64,000 nt of DNA from Paenibacillus xylanexedens (GTDB lineage: Bacteria > Bacillota > Bacilli > Paenibacillales > Paenibacillaceae): positions 62,001-126,000 of the forward strand of contig NZ_VEIO01000010.1 of NCBI RefSeq assembly GCF_007680605.1, given 5' to 3'. The position numbers and the translations under genes were made by a program. This document shows, in pieces, positions 53,571 to 61,140 of the stretch (position 1 is the first letter of the stretch; each line of letters begins with the position of its first letter). The notes under the pieces were generated by a model, which worked only from the letters and a program-made list of their open reading frames with translations, did no database searches and had not been told where the DNA came from.

Positions 53571-53764
53571 ATTTACACTATAACGGAGAGGACAGAAAAA
53601 ACCTGAAAAAGCGAAGCGTTCGCCTAAAAGCTTTCTGCTAGAAAGCTACATCGGAAGCATACGCTTATCACCGGATTTTTCCCTTTGGAAAAGGGAATCC
53701 AAAAAAATCTGGGGATAACCGCTACTCTCCAGGTTATTCTGTCATCGGAGTGTTCCGTGTAAAA
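53571..53764 (+). repeat. Dispersed structured repeat, copy D (subtype 1, with outer inverted repeat)
   Basis: 194-nt core bounded by ATTTACAC/GTGTAAAA. It is flanked by a perfect 12-base inverted repeat, TAAGTTGAACTA (53556-53567) and TAGTTCAACTTA (53773-53784). Inside, GACAGAAAAAACCT pairs with AGGTTATTCTGTC, GCGAAGCGTTCGC and AAAGCTTTC/GAAAGCT make side hairpins, and TTATCACCGG starts the inner stem. It fills the 321-base gap between GH38 and the isomerase. The outer arms without the core are found at 2-51. Confidence 0.8.
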
Positions 53765-53869
53765 ACCTCCTTTAGTTCAACTTATATAACATAATTTTTG
53801 AATTCACTAATGCACGATGGATTGAAACGTAAAAGAGCATAACTCATTGAATCTCATGGGAGGTACGAC

Positions 53870-54745
53870 ATGAAATTAACCAATCAAATCGGTGTAATCG
53901 TGGACAGTTTTGGTGTAGGTGTACGGGAAGGGCTGTTGAAAGCCAAGGACGCGGGGGCAGAAGGGGTACAGATCTACGCGGTGAAGGGAGAAATGGACCC
54001 GGAAAATTTGTCTCCTGAGGCACGTAAAGAGCTTCGCAGTTATATAGATGGTCTCGGTCTTGAGATTTCAGCATTGGTAGGTGATCTGGGCGGTCACGGC
54101 TTTCAGGTTAAGGAAGACAATGCATGGAAAGTGGAAAAGTCCAAGCGAATTGTTGATCTGGCTCTTGATCTGGGCACAAATATTGTGACCACTCACATCG
54201 GTATCGTTCCACATGATCCTTCTTCCGAAGTATACGAAACACTGAACGCCGCCTGTGAAGAGCTGGGACAGTACGCCAAAAGTGTCGGAGCCTACTTTGC
54301 CATCGAGACTGGGCCGGAAACCGCTGCTGATCTGAAAGGGTTCCTCGATACTCTCTCCACGAACGGGGTATCCGTTAACTTTGACCCGGCGAACATGGTG
54401 ATGGTGACAGGAGATGATCCGGTGCAGGGTGTGAAGTTGCTCAAGGATTATATCGTGCATACCCATGTGAAGGATGGCTTGCGTCTGAAAGAGGTCGATC
54501 CGCGGGACGTGTACGGTGCTGTGGGTTACGCTCCGATGGATCATGAGAAAATTGCCGAAATGGTAGCTTCCGGTGCCTTTTTCCGTGAAGTTCCGTTAGG
54601 TGAAGGGGCTGTTGATTTTGATGCTTATTTTGCCGCGCTGCAGGATATTGGTTACACAGGGTATCTGACCATTGAGCGCGAAGTGGGGGACCAACCGGAA
54701 GTGGATATTCGCAAAGCCGTGCAGTTCATTAAACAATATCGATAG
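53870..54745 (+). CDS. Sugar phosphate isomerase/epimerase
   Basis: 291-aa TIM barrel. The metal-site Glu, Asp and His are in GVQIYAVKGEMDP, TTHIGIVPHDP, FAIETGPETAADLK, VNFDPANMVMVTGDDP, HTHVKDGLR and YLTIEREVGD. It belongs to the IolE/IolI-like group but to a different branch from the next gene. GGGAGG precedes the ATG. It is followed after 11 nt by a second isomerase, so the two are cotranscribed and may catalyse successive steps. Confidence 0.85.
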   Translation: MKLTNQIGVIVDSFGVGVREGLLKAKDAGAEGVQIYAVKGEMDPENLSPEARKELRSYIDGLGLEISALVGDLGGHGFQVKEDNAWKVEKSKRIVDLALDLGTNIVTTHIGIVPHDPSSEVYETLNAACEELGQYAKSVGAYFAIETGPETAADLKGFLDTLSTNGVSVNFDPANMVMVTGDDPVQGVKLLKDYIVHTHVKDGLRLKEVDPRDVYGAVGYAPMDHEKIAEMVASGAFFREVPLGEGAVDFDAYFAALQDIGYTGYLTIEREVGDQPEVDIRKAVQFIKQYR

Positions 54746-54756
54746 GAGTGGAGCAG

Positions 54757-55629
54757 ATGAAGGTAGGTCTGAGCACGTACAGTTTGTTGAATGATCTGAA
54801 TTCGGGAGCCATGACGGTGCTGGATGTAATCGACTGGATTGCAGCGAACGGCGGCGAGCACATGGAGATGGTTCCCTACGGATACACGGTGGAGGATAAT
54901 CATGAACTGGCGGATGCGATTCGGGAGCGCGCCGAAGCAGCTGGGATTGAACTGTCCAACTATTCGATGCCGGCCAATTTCGTCCAGGAGACGGAAGAGG
55001 CTTTTGAAGAAGAGGTGGCTCGGGTCAAAAGACATGTGGATGTGGCACACCGGATGGGTGTTCGGCATCTCCGCCACGACGTTACTGCATTCAGGCTGCC
55101 CAAGGAGAGCACAACGATTGCCTGGTTTGAACAGAATCTGCCTCTGATGGTTAGGGGAAGCCAGATCATTGCGGATTATGCTGCGCAGTACGGGATGATC
55201 ACAACGATTGAGAACCATGGGTTCAGTGTGCAGGCTAGTGATCGGGTTCAGCGAGTATTGCATGCCGTAGATCGGCCGAATTTTAAAACAACGCTGGATA
55301 TTGGCAACTTTATGTGTGTAGACGAAAATCCGATTATCGGTGTGATGAAAAATTTGCCGTACGCTTCGCTCATTCATTTTAAAGATTTCTACTTCCGTCC
55401 GTATGACGAGCATCCAGGGGAGGGGGAGTGGTTCACCACAACCTATGGCAACTTCCTGCGCGGTGCAATTGTGGGTCATGGTGATATCCCCATTCGTAAA
55501 ATCGTCAAGCTGATCAAGGACTCCGGTTACGATGGCAACATCACGGTGGAGTTCGAAGGCATGGAGGAATGCAAAGCCGCTTCCAAAATCGCCATGGACA
55601 ATCTGCGCCGTTTCTGGGATGAAGCATAG
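54757..55629 (+). CDS. Sugar phosphate isomerase/epimerase, paralogue of 37457-38332
   Basis: 290 aa from the ATG at 54757 (AGGAG 8 nt upstream). Motifs MKVGLSTYSLLNDL, HMEMVPYGY, TTIENHGFSVQ, TLDIGNFMCVDENP, HFKDFYFR, YGNFLRGAIVGHGDI and TVEFEGMEE align one for one with the 37.5-kb gene. The two probably share a substrate or arose by duplication inside the glycan locus. The release step and product are unknown. Confidence 0.85.
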   Translation: MKVGLSTYSLLNDLNSGAMTVLDVIDWIAANGGEHMEMVPYGYTVEDNHELADAIRERAEAAGIELSNYSMPANFVQETEEAFEEEVARVKRHVDVAHRMGVRHLRHDVTAFRLPKESTTIAWFEQNLPLMVRGSQIIADYAAQYGMITTIENHGFSVQASDRVQRVLHAVDRPNFKTTLDIGNFMCVDENPIIGVMKNLPYASLIHFKDFYFRPYDEHPGEGEWFTTTYGNFLRGAIVGHGDIPIRKIVKLIKDSGYDGNITVEFEGMEECKAASKIAMDNLRRFWDEA

Positions 55630-55655
55630 AGGGAACGTTAATAGTGATTTGGAAC

Positions 55656-55682
55656 AGGGCCGCGTTTTCGTGGCTCTTTTTG
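55656..55682 (+). terminator. Terminator closing the glycan locus
   Basis: AGGGCCGCG-TTTT-CGTGGCTCT, two G-U pairs, followed by TTTTT. Confidence 0.65.
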
Positions 55683-55818
55683 TCATATACAGCATACGGA
55701 TTAGGAGATCATTTCGTAGTGCCATAAAGAGGAATAAGTGACGATAATCACAAGTATGCTATACTGAATGTACGCAGCCTGAAAATAACTGGCTATGGAT
55801 AGGAGAGATCGTGAATCT

Positions 55819-56046
55819 ATGCAGGTATTTGAGGACTGGAACCAAAAGGTAAAGAAGACGTTCAACGCAACGAATCCCGAAGTGGTATTGACGGTAACTG
55901 AGGCGGGCAGCCTGCTAGGGCTGAGTAAAGACCAGATGAAATTATACGTGGATAAAAACAAACTCACCAAAGTACCTATTATGAGAAGTGTGCATCGATA
56001 TCTTTTGTTAAAAAGTGAAATCGATCGCATTGTGCAGGCACAATAA
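55819..56046 (+). CDS. Small excisionase-like helix-turn-helix protein
   Basis: 75 aa from the ATG at 55819 (AGGAGAG about 11 nt upstream; an ATG at 55795 is possible). LTVTEAGSLLGLSKDQMKLYVDKNKLTKVPI and a final SEIDRIV helix match the MerR/excisionase HTH_17 pattern. There is no integrase or mobile element nearby, so it may be a stand-alone transcription factor. Confidence 0.65.
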   Translation: MQVFEDWNQKVKKTFNATNPEVVLTVTEAGSLLGLSKDQMKLYVDKNKLTKVPIMRSVHRYLLLKSEIDRIVQAQ

Positions 56047-56106
56047 ATATAGGAAAGAGTAGTACAGACTTGCATCACACGGGTAATAACTGAATATAAC
56101 TTTTAT

Positions 56107-56147
56107 AGCCATTCGACCGACAGTACTCGGGAGAGTGGCTTTTTTCT
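56107..56147 (+). terminator. Terminator after the HTH gene
   Basis: AGCCATTC pairs with GAGTGGCT, with an inner CCGA/TCGG stem, followed by TTTTTT. Confidence 0.7.
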
Positions 56148-56329
56148 TGAGTAGAGAGGGGGAGGATAAAGTAGAGAATGGGAGAAGAAGATGTTGGGAA
56201 ATATAGCTCAGTAACGGTCACCGTATAGAGTGGAAACTTGTGCTTGTCAAAGGACAATTCGTTCCTATATACTCATGTCGCAAGTGGCCTGACCCATAAA
56301 CTACACGAATCCAAGGAGATGAACAATCC

Positions 56330-56758
56330 ATGGCAATTAGCTTGAATGTGTACCTTGTAACTAACGGTAACGGGCGTGAAGCTGTCGAGTTCTACAAAGA
56401 GGCATTTGGTGCTGAAGTGCTCGCAATGCAGACGTTTGGGGAAGGCCCATCCAGTCCGGAGCATCCGATTCCACCAGAAGCCAAAGACTGGATTATGCAT
56501 GCGTCTCTGCAAATCGGCAGTTCGGTGCTGATGTTATCGGATACACTGCCCGGCATGCCTCACACCATTGGAGATAATATCACGGTAACGGTCAATACGG
56601 ATACAGCTGAGCAAGCGAAGGACATTTTCAGTAAACTTGAAGTGGGCGGTAAAGTGAATATGCCGATTCAGGAAACGTTCTGGAGCCCGGCTTACGGTAA
56701 TGTAACCGATAAATTTGGCGTACTGTTCCAAATTAGCGCTACACCTGGACAAGCATAG
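56330..56758 (+). CDS. VOC-superfamily protein, PhnB-like
   Basis: 142 aa: NVYLVTNGNGREAVEFYKEAFGAEVLAM, then KDWIMHASLQIGSSVLMLSDTLPG, ending SPAYGNVTDKFGVLFQIS. This is the PhnB/YjdN-like one-module VOC fold with no clear metal-ligand triad. AAGGAGATGAAC precedes the ATG. Biochemical role unknown. Monocistronic between two terminators. Confidence 0.8.
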   Translation: MAISLNVYLVTNGNGREAVEFYKEAFGAEVLAMQTFGEGPSSPEHPIPPEAKDWIMHASLQIGSSVLMLSDTLPGMPHTIGDNITVTVNTDTAEQAKDIFSKLEVGGKVNMPIQETFWSPAYGNVTDKFGVLFQISATPGQA

Positions 56759-56836
56759 GGACAGTTATAGGCTGGGCGTATGTGCTAAGTTTCAAGCGTT
56801 GAACCATAAAATACGTAATAACTAAATAACTAGCTG

Positions 56837-56880
56837 AAAAAAACCTCCATTCGCTACATATTGCAGCGTGGAGGTTTTTT
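56837..56880. terminator. Bidirectional terminator
   Basis: AAAAAACCTCCATTCGCT pairs with AGCGTGGAGGTTTTTT, a 16-18-base stem between convergent genes. Confidence 0.85.
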
Positions 56881-56905
56881 GTTGCTTTTTTTTATAAACG
56901 AAAGA

Positions 56906-57751
56906 CTAATCTTCCTTCTGAATCTTGGACGGGTTGTTGATTTTGTATGGTACCGGATTGCGGGTCAACTTCTTTTTAATGATTTTAGCTTCAAAGGTTA
57001 GCACATCGCCAACTTCTAATTCCTGTTTCTTCATCGTTGCACTGTGACTGGACCAAGCCTCTCCAACCTCAATGACATCAGGCTCCATAATGGTTACAGA
57101 CTCATAAATGATAACTTCATCGTCATTATCCGAGAAATGGTTGGGTACTGTCGTAAACTCTTTAACCACCCCGCTCATCTTCACTTTGCCTTCGGGCAGA
57201 TCGATTTTAACGGCTTTTGTTTTCGGTGCAGCTTTGGTTTTGGGTTTGGTTTCTGAAGTCACATTGGCATTGCTCCCTGCCTGAGGCCCCATGTATTCCT
57301 CCACCAATCCGTCAGGATCACCTTTGAGCTCGGAGAAGGAATCCAGCCCATCCATGTCATCCTCCGGATCAACCAGCTCGGCTGGCGAGTCGTTCTGGGC
57401 AGATGTTTCATCGGAAGCATGGGCTTGTGTAGTGTAGCCCTGTTCCGTTCCCGTCTCTGCGCCCACTCCGGTTAATCCTCTGGTGCTGTAGCCCGAGGCC
57501 TGCATTTCTTTGAGATAGGACGGGTGAATGCAGTGTTTTTGTCCATTATCCAGCTCAATTACAGCTGTCATGTGATCGACAAAGCCTAAAATGTTACAAG
57601 GCAGATTCAGTCCGTTGCCTTTATAATAAAATGTTTTAAGTTTAGTTGCTTTCGCCGAAATCAGGCCCCATTCCTGACACTTGGCCATTAACTCAGGCTC
57701 GTTGTCCAGTGCATAATATTCCGGTGGTTCAATCGTAAAAGCGTATGTCAT
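56906..57751 (-). CDS. Uncharacterised protein with acidic linker and beta-rich C-terminus
   Basis: 281 aa from the ATG at 57751 (AAAGGCGG 8 nt upstream); the upstream 22 codons have no ribosome site. The N-terminal third (FTIEPPEYYALDNEPELMAKCQEWGLISAKATKLKTF) is beta/alpha. A flexible Ser/Asp/Glu/Thr-rich linker spans about 95-185. The C-terminal 90 residues (KVKMSGVVKEFTTVP, VTIMEPDVIEVGEAW, VGDVLTFEAKIIKKK) alternate strands in an OB-fold-like rhythm. I do not recognise a named family. Confidence 0.65.
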   Translation of the reverse strand: MTYAFTIEPPEYYALDNEPELMAKCQEWGLISAKATKLKTFYYKGNGLNLPCNILGFVDHMTAVIELDNGQKHCIHPSYLKEMQASGYSTRGLTGVGAETGTEQGYTTQAHASDETSAQNDSPAELVDPEDDMDGLDSFSELKGDPDGLVEEYMGPQAGSNANVTSETKPKTKAAPKTKAVKIDLPEGKVKMSGVVKEFTTVPNHFSDNDDEVIIYESVTIMEPDVIEVGEAWSSHSATMKKQELEVGDVLTFEAKIIKKKLTRNPVPYKINNPSKIQKED

Positions 57752-57993
57752 ATTGGATTTCCGCCTTTCAGTTGCTCTTATGTTCATCGTTTCCAAATTA
57801 CCATCAGTGTAACACAATTATGTACCCGAAAGATGCAGATTCTGAAAGCTTGTGTGCAGGGGCTGTGCTATAATTTGAACAAAATATGAGATAGAAACAT
57901 GATCATTGAAGTATTCAGGAAAAGCCTGTTTAGTCGTTCGGCATATATAGCTTCGAATCGCTTGATTCATACGTAGAGAAAGGATGACTTGAT

Positions 57994-58533
57994 GTGGAGA
58001 AAAAGGTAAATCATCAGGCACTTTGGCTCGGAGTCGGTGTGGCCCTTGGTGCAAGCTTTGGTACAGCTACGGGGCAGATTGGGCTGGGCATCGCTTTTGG
58101 CGCCGCCCTCGGCGTGGTGATCGGTTCCGTGGTCAGTAAACGTACAGGTGCCGATTCACATGAGATGTTAAGCGAGCATGTTCTGGAATTACATAAACTT
58201 GAGGATTGGCAAGAGGTGCTCCAACGTTCGCAAGAGCATCCGGTGCTTTTGCTGAAACACAGCACGACTTGTCCCGTTAGCGCGCGAGCATATAGAGAGT
58301 TCATGGCTTTTGTCGGCACAAATGCATCCGATCCGAAGCAGACTATGGAATATCGGATGGTGAAAGTTATCGAGAACCGTCCATTATCTCGCCACATCGC
58401 GGAAGAGACCGAGGTTCGCCATGAATCGCCGCAGGTGTTACTACTCGATCAAGGGCAGGTTATTCAACACACTTCACATGGACGCATCACCAAAAAACGG
58501 CTGACACAGTGGGCGCAGAATCCGTTTGGGTAA
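57994..58533 (+). CDS. YtxJ/BrxC-type bacilliredoxin with N-terminal glycine-zipper membrane hairpin
   Basis: 179 aa from a GTG. Residues about 68-179 are a monothiol bacilliredoxin (LLLKHSTTCPVSARAYREFMAF) with active Cys93 in TCPVS. B. subtilis YtxJ, about 108 aa, has only this part. Ahead of it two Gly/Ala-rich hydrophobic helices (WLGVGVALGASFGTATG and LGIAFGAALGVVIGSVVS, about 10-47) resemble a glycine-zipper hairpin. Bacilliredoxins remove bacillithiol from protein Cys after oxidative stress. The membrane part would tether that activity to the cell membrane. Confidence 0.82.
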   Translation: MEKKVNHQALWLGVGVALGASFGTATGQIGLGIAFGAALGVVIGSVVSKRTGADSHEMLSEHVLELHKLEDWQEVLQRSQEHPVLLLKHSTTCPVSARAYREFMAFVGTNASDPKQTMEYRMVKVIENRPLSRHIAEETEVRHESPQVLLLDQGQVIQHTSHGRITKKRLTQWAQNPFG

Positions 58534-58653
58534 GTTGTGAGTTAATACAGTAATTTGTTCACTTTAAAAATATAAGAAAAAATCATATCATATCTGGGGT
58601 ATATCATTTAAAATAAAAGAAGCCTTTATACCTTCTGAATCGGAGTGATATAT

Positions 58654-59418
58654 ATGGAACAATATAAATTCAAGCCTGAGCATAGTCAGATGATTGTTAA
58701 AGCTATTATCGAAGGGTACCGAGAATATATTGAGCACCGTATAGATCGACGAGATAACATGGAGATTAGTTCAGCATTTGCTTGGACAAAGGGTAATTTC
58801 ATAGAGAGCAAAATTGCTGAATACTGTAAGGAAGACGACGGAAAAGCGTTCACGCATAAAAAGTCCAAAGCAGGTTTGACTTGGGATTATCTTCAATTCA
58901 CACATAAGGACTCCAAAGTTCTGTTTTTGATAAAAAATGCAGCTTACTTTAATGAAAAATGTTTTTCTCGGGCAAAACTACCTACGGGTGATGACCGAAA
59001 GGGGATAATGCGCACATATTTACATGACCTGTCCAAAATTAATGTGGGTTTGGACTTTCCGATAGAGCCACCCCTGAGTGATACGGATCATTCCGAAAAG
59101 GTATTGCAGCTTTCCTTGCCTATTCAAGTAAGCCAAGTTACTCGTGTAAAAGAAGAACTTAAACAGCTGTCATCTCTGTATAATGAGTTTCACATTCTCA
59201 CCTATGCTATTGATGATGCGTATCAAATATCCGAAGTAAAGCACTATTTGCCTAATCCGCATGATAATATAGCCTATTTTATAGAAGATCTGTCTGATCT
59301 TATCTCAGGTGCGGAACTTAGCGATCATGAACGTGAAGTTCTTGCGCCCGACGTGGACGATATACTTGATCCGGCAGCATATGATATTGAAATTTTGGAA
59401 GAAGAACGGCAGGGGTAA
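58654..59418 (+). CDS. DUF5986-like protein, partner of the ImmA/IrrE gene
   Basis: 254 aa from the ATG at 58654 (CGGAGTGAT upstream). A mixed alpha/beta N-terminal part (GYREYIEHRIDRRDNMEISSAFAWTKGNFIESKIAEYC) leads to a central Lys-rich segment with FLIKNAAYFNEKCFSRAKLPTGDDRKG. A conserved-looking acidic C-terminus follows (HYLPNPHDNIAYFIEDLSDLI). It is typical of the DUF5986 proteins I recall next to XRE-ImmA/IrrE genes, but that name is from memory. It is 28 nt ahead of the next gene and A/T-richer than its neighbours. It may be a toxin or protected target in an addiction-like pair. Confidence 0.6.
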   Translation: MEQYKFKPEHSQMIVKAIIEGYREYIEHRIDRRDNMEISSAFAWTKGNFIESKIAEYCKEDDGKAFTHKKSKAGLTWDYLQFTHKDSKVLFLIKNAAYFNEKCFSRAKLPTGDDRKGIMRTYLHDLSKINVGLDFPIEPPLSDTDHSEKVLQLSLPIQVSQVTRVKEELKQLSSLYNEFHILTYAIDDAYQISEVKHYLPNPHDNIAYFIEDLSDLISGAELSDHEREVLAPDVDDILDPAAYDIEILEEERQG

Positions 59419-59446
59419 CCCCTTAGTCTAGCAAGGAGGAAACCGT

Positions 59447-60643
59447 GTGTTCATGGGTGAAAATCTGACCAATTTGCGCATCATGCATGGGTATTCGAGA
59501 AAGGAGCTTTCCGAAAAACTGGGTGTGACCGAGCAGGCGGTCTGGCAGTATGAAAATGCGTACACTTCCCCCAAAGTGCCTATCGTTAATGAATTGAAAC
59601 GGATTTTCAGTGTGAAGAGCAAGTATTTTTATGAGAAGGACAAATTAACTGAGCGTAACAACCAGGGTAACATCAACGTGATGAACATTGCGTATCGATC
59701 CAAGGTGATGAATGTGATCTCCAAGACACAGACAGAGGCAAAGCATGTGGAGTATCTGGATACCTTTGTAAACTATATTACTGCTCAGATCAGCCTTCCT
59801 ACCTTGAAGATTATTGAGCTTAGGGAAGAAGCGATCCAGTACATGAATCAATCACAGGATGATCGTAAAGCCCAGATTCAATATGTTGCAAAGCTTGCGC
59901 GGGAGCGGCTGAATCTGGAGCAGACAACAAATGAAAACCTGATGTTCTGGATTGAAAAAAGCGGAGTGTACGTCTTCGAGAAGGCCATTGGCGAGGGGAT
60001 TGATGCCTACAGTCTGTGGACGAAAGAGGATCGTCCTTTCATCATCTTAGGCAACATTAAACGCTCGGCCGTGCGTAGAAATTTTGATATCGCTCATGAG
60101 CTTGGTCATTTGTTGCTTCACTATCGCCTGGAGTTCGTAAATCTGGATCGCAAAGAGCATAAGGGCATTGAAAATGAAGCCAATCTGTTCGCAGGTGCAT
60201 TTTTATTACCGGAAGAAGAATTTACACAGGATATGCAAGCCATTTCCCAACTAACCAATCCCGACCAATATCTTGATTTGAAAAATAAATGGAAGACATC
60301 CTTGCAAGTGTTAGGATACCGTGCAGCGGATCTGGGGTTGATGGATGCCAAAGCACACCGTAATTTTTATGCGGCCATGCATCGAAGGGGATATTTGGAA
60401 AGAGAACCGTTTGATCAGACGATCCCCTTGCAGACACCTATGCGGGTTCGGACGATCATTGATCTTCTTGCCAATAAAGGGCTTGTCGATATTCGGTATA
60501 TGGTCGAGCAAGATTGGAAAGTAGAAACCTCTTTCTTTCATCACATGACCGGAATCAAACCAGAGTTTTTTAACAAATATATGAAAAGCAGTCCGGATGC
60601 CAAGATTCGTGATATGAAGGGAAGGACTACTCGAAGTTCTTAA
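59447..60643 (+). CDS. XRE helix-turn-helix fused to ImmA/IrrE metallopeptidase
   Basis: 398 aa from the GTG at 59447 (AAGGAGGA 6 nt upstream; ATG at 59453 is the alternative). Residues 1-65 are an XRE repressor domain (NLTNLRIMHGYSRKELSEKLGVTEQAVWQYENAYTSPKVP). Residues about 150-280 are an ImmA/IrrE (COG2856) zinc peptidase with AHELGHLLLH (His217, Glu218, His221) and the third ligand in ENEANLFAGAFLLP. Related proteins cleave their repressor partners (ImmA-ImmR, IrrE-DdrO) or act as antitoxins of Xre-COG2856 modules. Here repressor and protease are one chain. The upstream gene is the likely partner. Confidence 0.82.
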   Translation: MFMGENLTNLRIMHGYSRKELSEKLGVTEQAVWQYENAYTSPKVPIVNELKRIFSVKSKYFYEKDKLTERNNQGNINVMNIAYRSKVMNVISKTQTEAKHVEYLDTFVNYITAQISLPTLKIIELREEAIQYMNQSQDDRKAQIQYVAKLARERLNLEQTTNENLMFWIEKSGVYVFEKAIGEGIDAYSLWTKEDRPFIILGNIKRSAVRRNFDIAHELGHLLLHYRLEFVNLDRKEHKGIENEANLFAGAFLLPEEEFTQDMQAISQLTNPDQYLDLKNKWKTSLQVLGYRAADLGLMDAKAHRNFYAAMHRRGYLEREPFDQTIPLQTPMRVRTIIDLLANKGLVDIRYMVEQDWKVETSFFHHMTGIKPEFFNKYMKSSPDAKIRDMKGRTTRSS

Positions 60644-60692
60644 AGAGGGATTACTTATTCCATGTAATTCTAGATAGATATTCACCTATGTT

Positions 60693-60737
60693 AGACCCGT
60701 TCTTTCAGCTGATCGCTGAGAAGAGCGGGTCTTTTTT
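60693..60737 (+). terminator. Terminator before the kdp operon
   Basis: AGACCCG-TTCTT pairs with AGAAGAGCGGGTCT, with an inner CAGC/GCTG hairpin, followed by TTTTTT. Confidence 0.8.
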
Positions 60738-60854
60738 ACGCTTTTTTTACAGCTAGAGCGGCATTTCTTTACCCCCTTTTTACAGCGATTCGTATTACGA
60801 TTTTCTCTGTAGCAAAGGAAGATGAACGGTAAAGAAGAGAGGGATGAGAGGCGC

Positions 60855-60941
60855 ATGGTCAATGATGCAACGATGATTGGACTGATCATACTGCTGTTTG
60901 CGGTGTTTTGGGGATTTGTGAAATTTTGCGAGAAGGCCTGA
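60855..60941 (+). CDS. 28-aa membrane microprotein at the head of kdp
   Basis: MVNDATMIGLIILLFAVFWG, then FVKFCEKA. One hydrophobic helix with a basic end. GATGAGAGG lies 3 nt upstream. It precedes kdpF by 32 nt and shares its direction. Similar single-helix ORFs ahead of kdpF occur in some Gram-positives by my recollection; it may stabilise or tune the Kdp complex as KdpF does. Too short for standard gene callers. Confidence 0.6.
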   Translation: MVNDATMIGLIILLFAVFWGFVKFCEKA

Positions 60942-60973
60942 AGGCCTGAAGGCAGGAAGGAAGGGCGAAAAAG

Positions 60974-61051
60974 ATGATTTTCATCGGCGTAATTGTCATG
61001 GCTCTGATCATCTATCTCGGGTACGTGCTGGTGAAGCCCGAGAAATTCTAA
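60974..61051 (+). CDS. kdpF: KdpF small subunit
   Basis: 25 aa: MIFIGVIVMALIIYLGYVLV, then KPEKF. Length, single transmembrane helix and the basic KPEKF end match KdpF, the lipid-like peptide that stabilises KdpABC. GGAAGGGCG precedes the ATG. kdpA follows 90 nt downstream. Confidence 0.8.
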   Translation: MIFIGVIVMALIIYLGYVLVKPEKF

Positions 61052-61140
61052 CGTAACTGTTCAGATCATGTGCCTGTGGCTGAAGATAGATAGCAGGTTA
61101 GTAGGAAACATCAAGGTTGGATTAGGGAGGATATGCAGGT

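Noticed and set aside
54652..55725. 357-codon minus-strand frame opposite the isomerase genes
   Set aside because: It spans two real genes on the other strand and a terminator; no domain or start signal.
55819..56046. Excisionase of an integrated element
   Set aside because: No integrase, attachment-site repeats or phage genes are nearby; the helix-turn-helix resemblance alone is not enough.
60644..60854. c-di-AMP (ydaO) riboswitch before kdp
   Set aside because: The leader contains a terminator and T-rich tracts but none of the conserved ydaO motifs, and is too short for the full fold.
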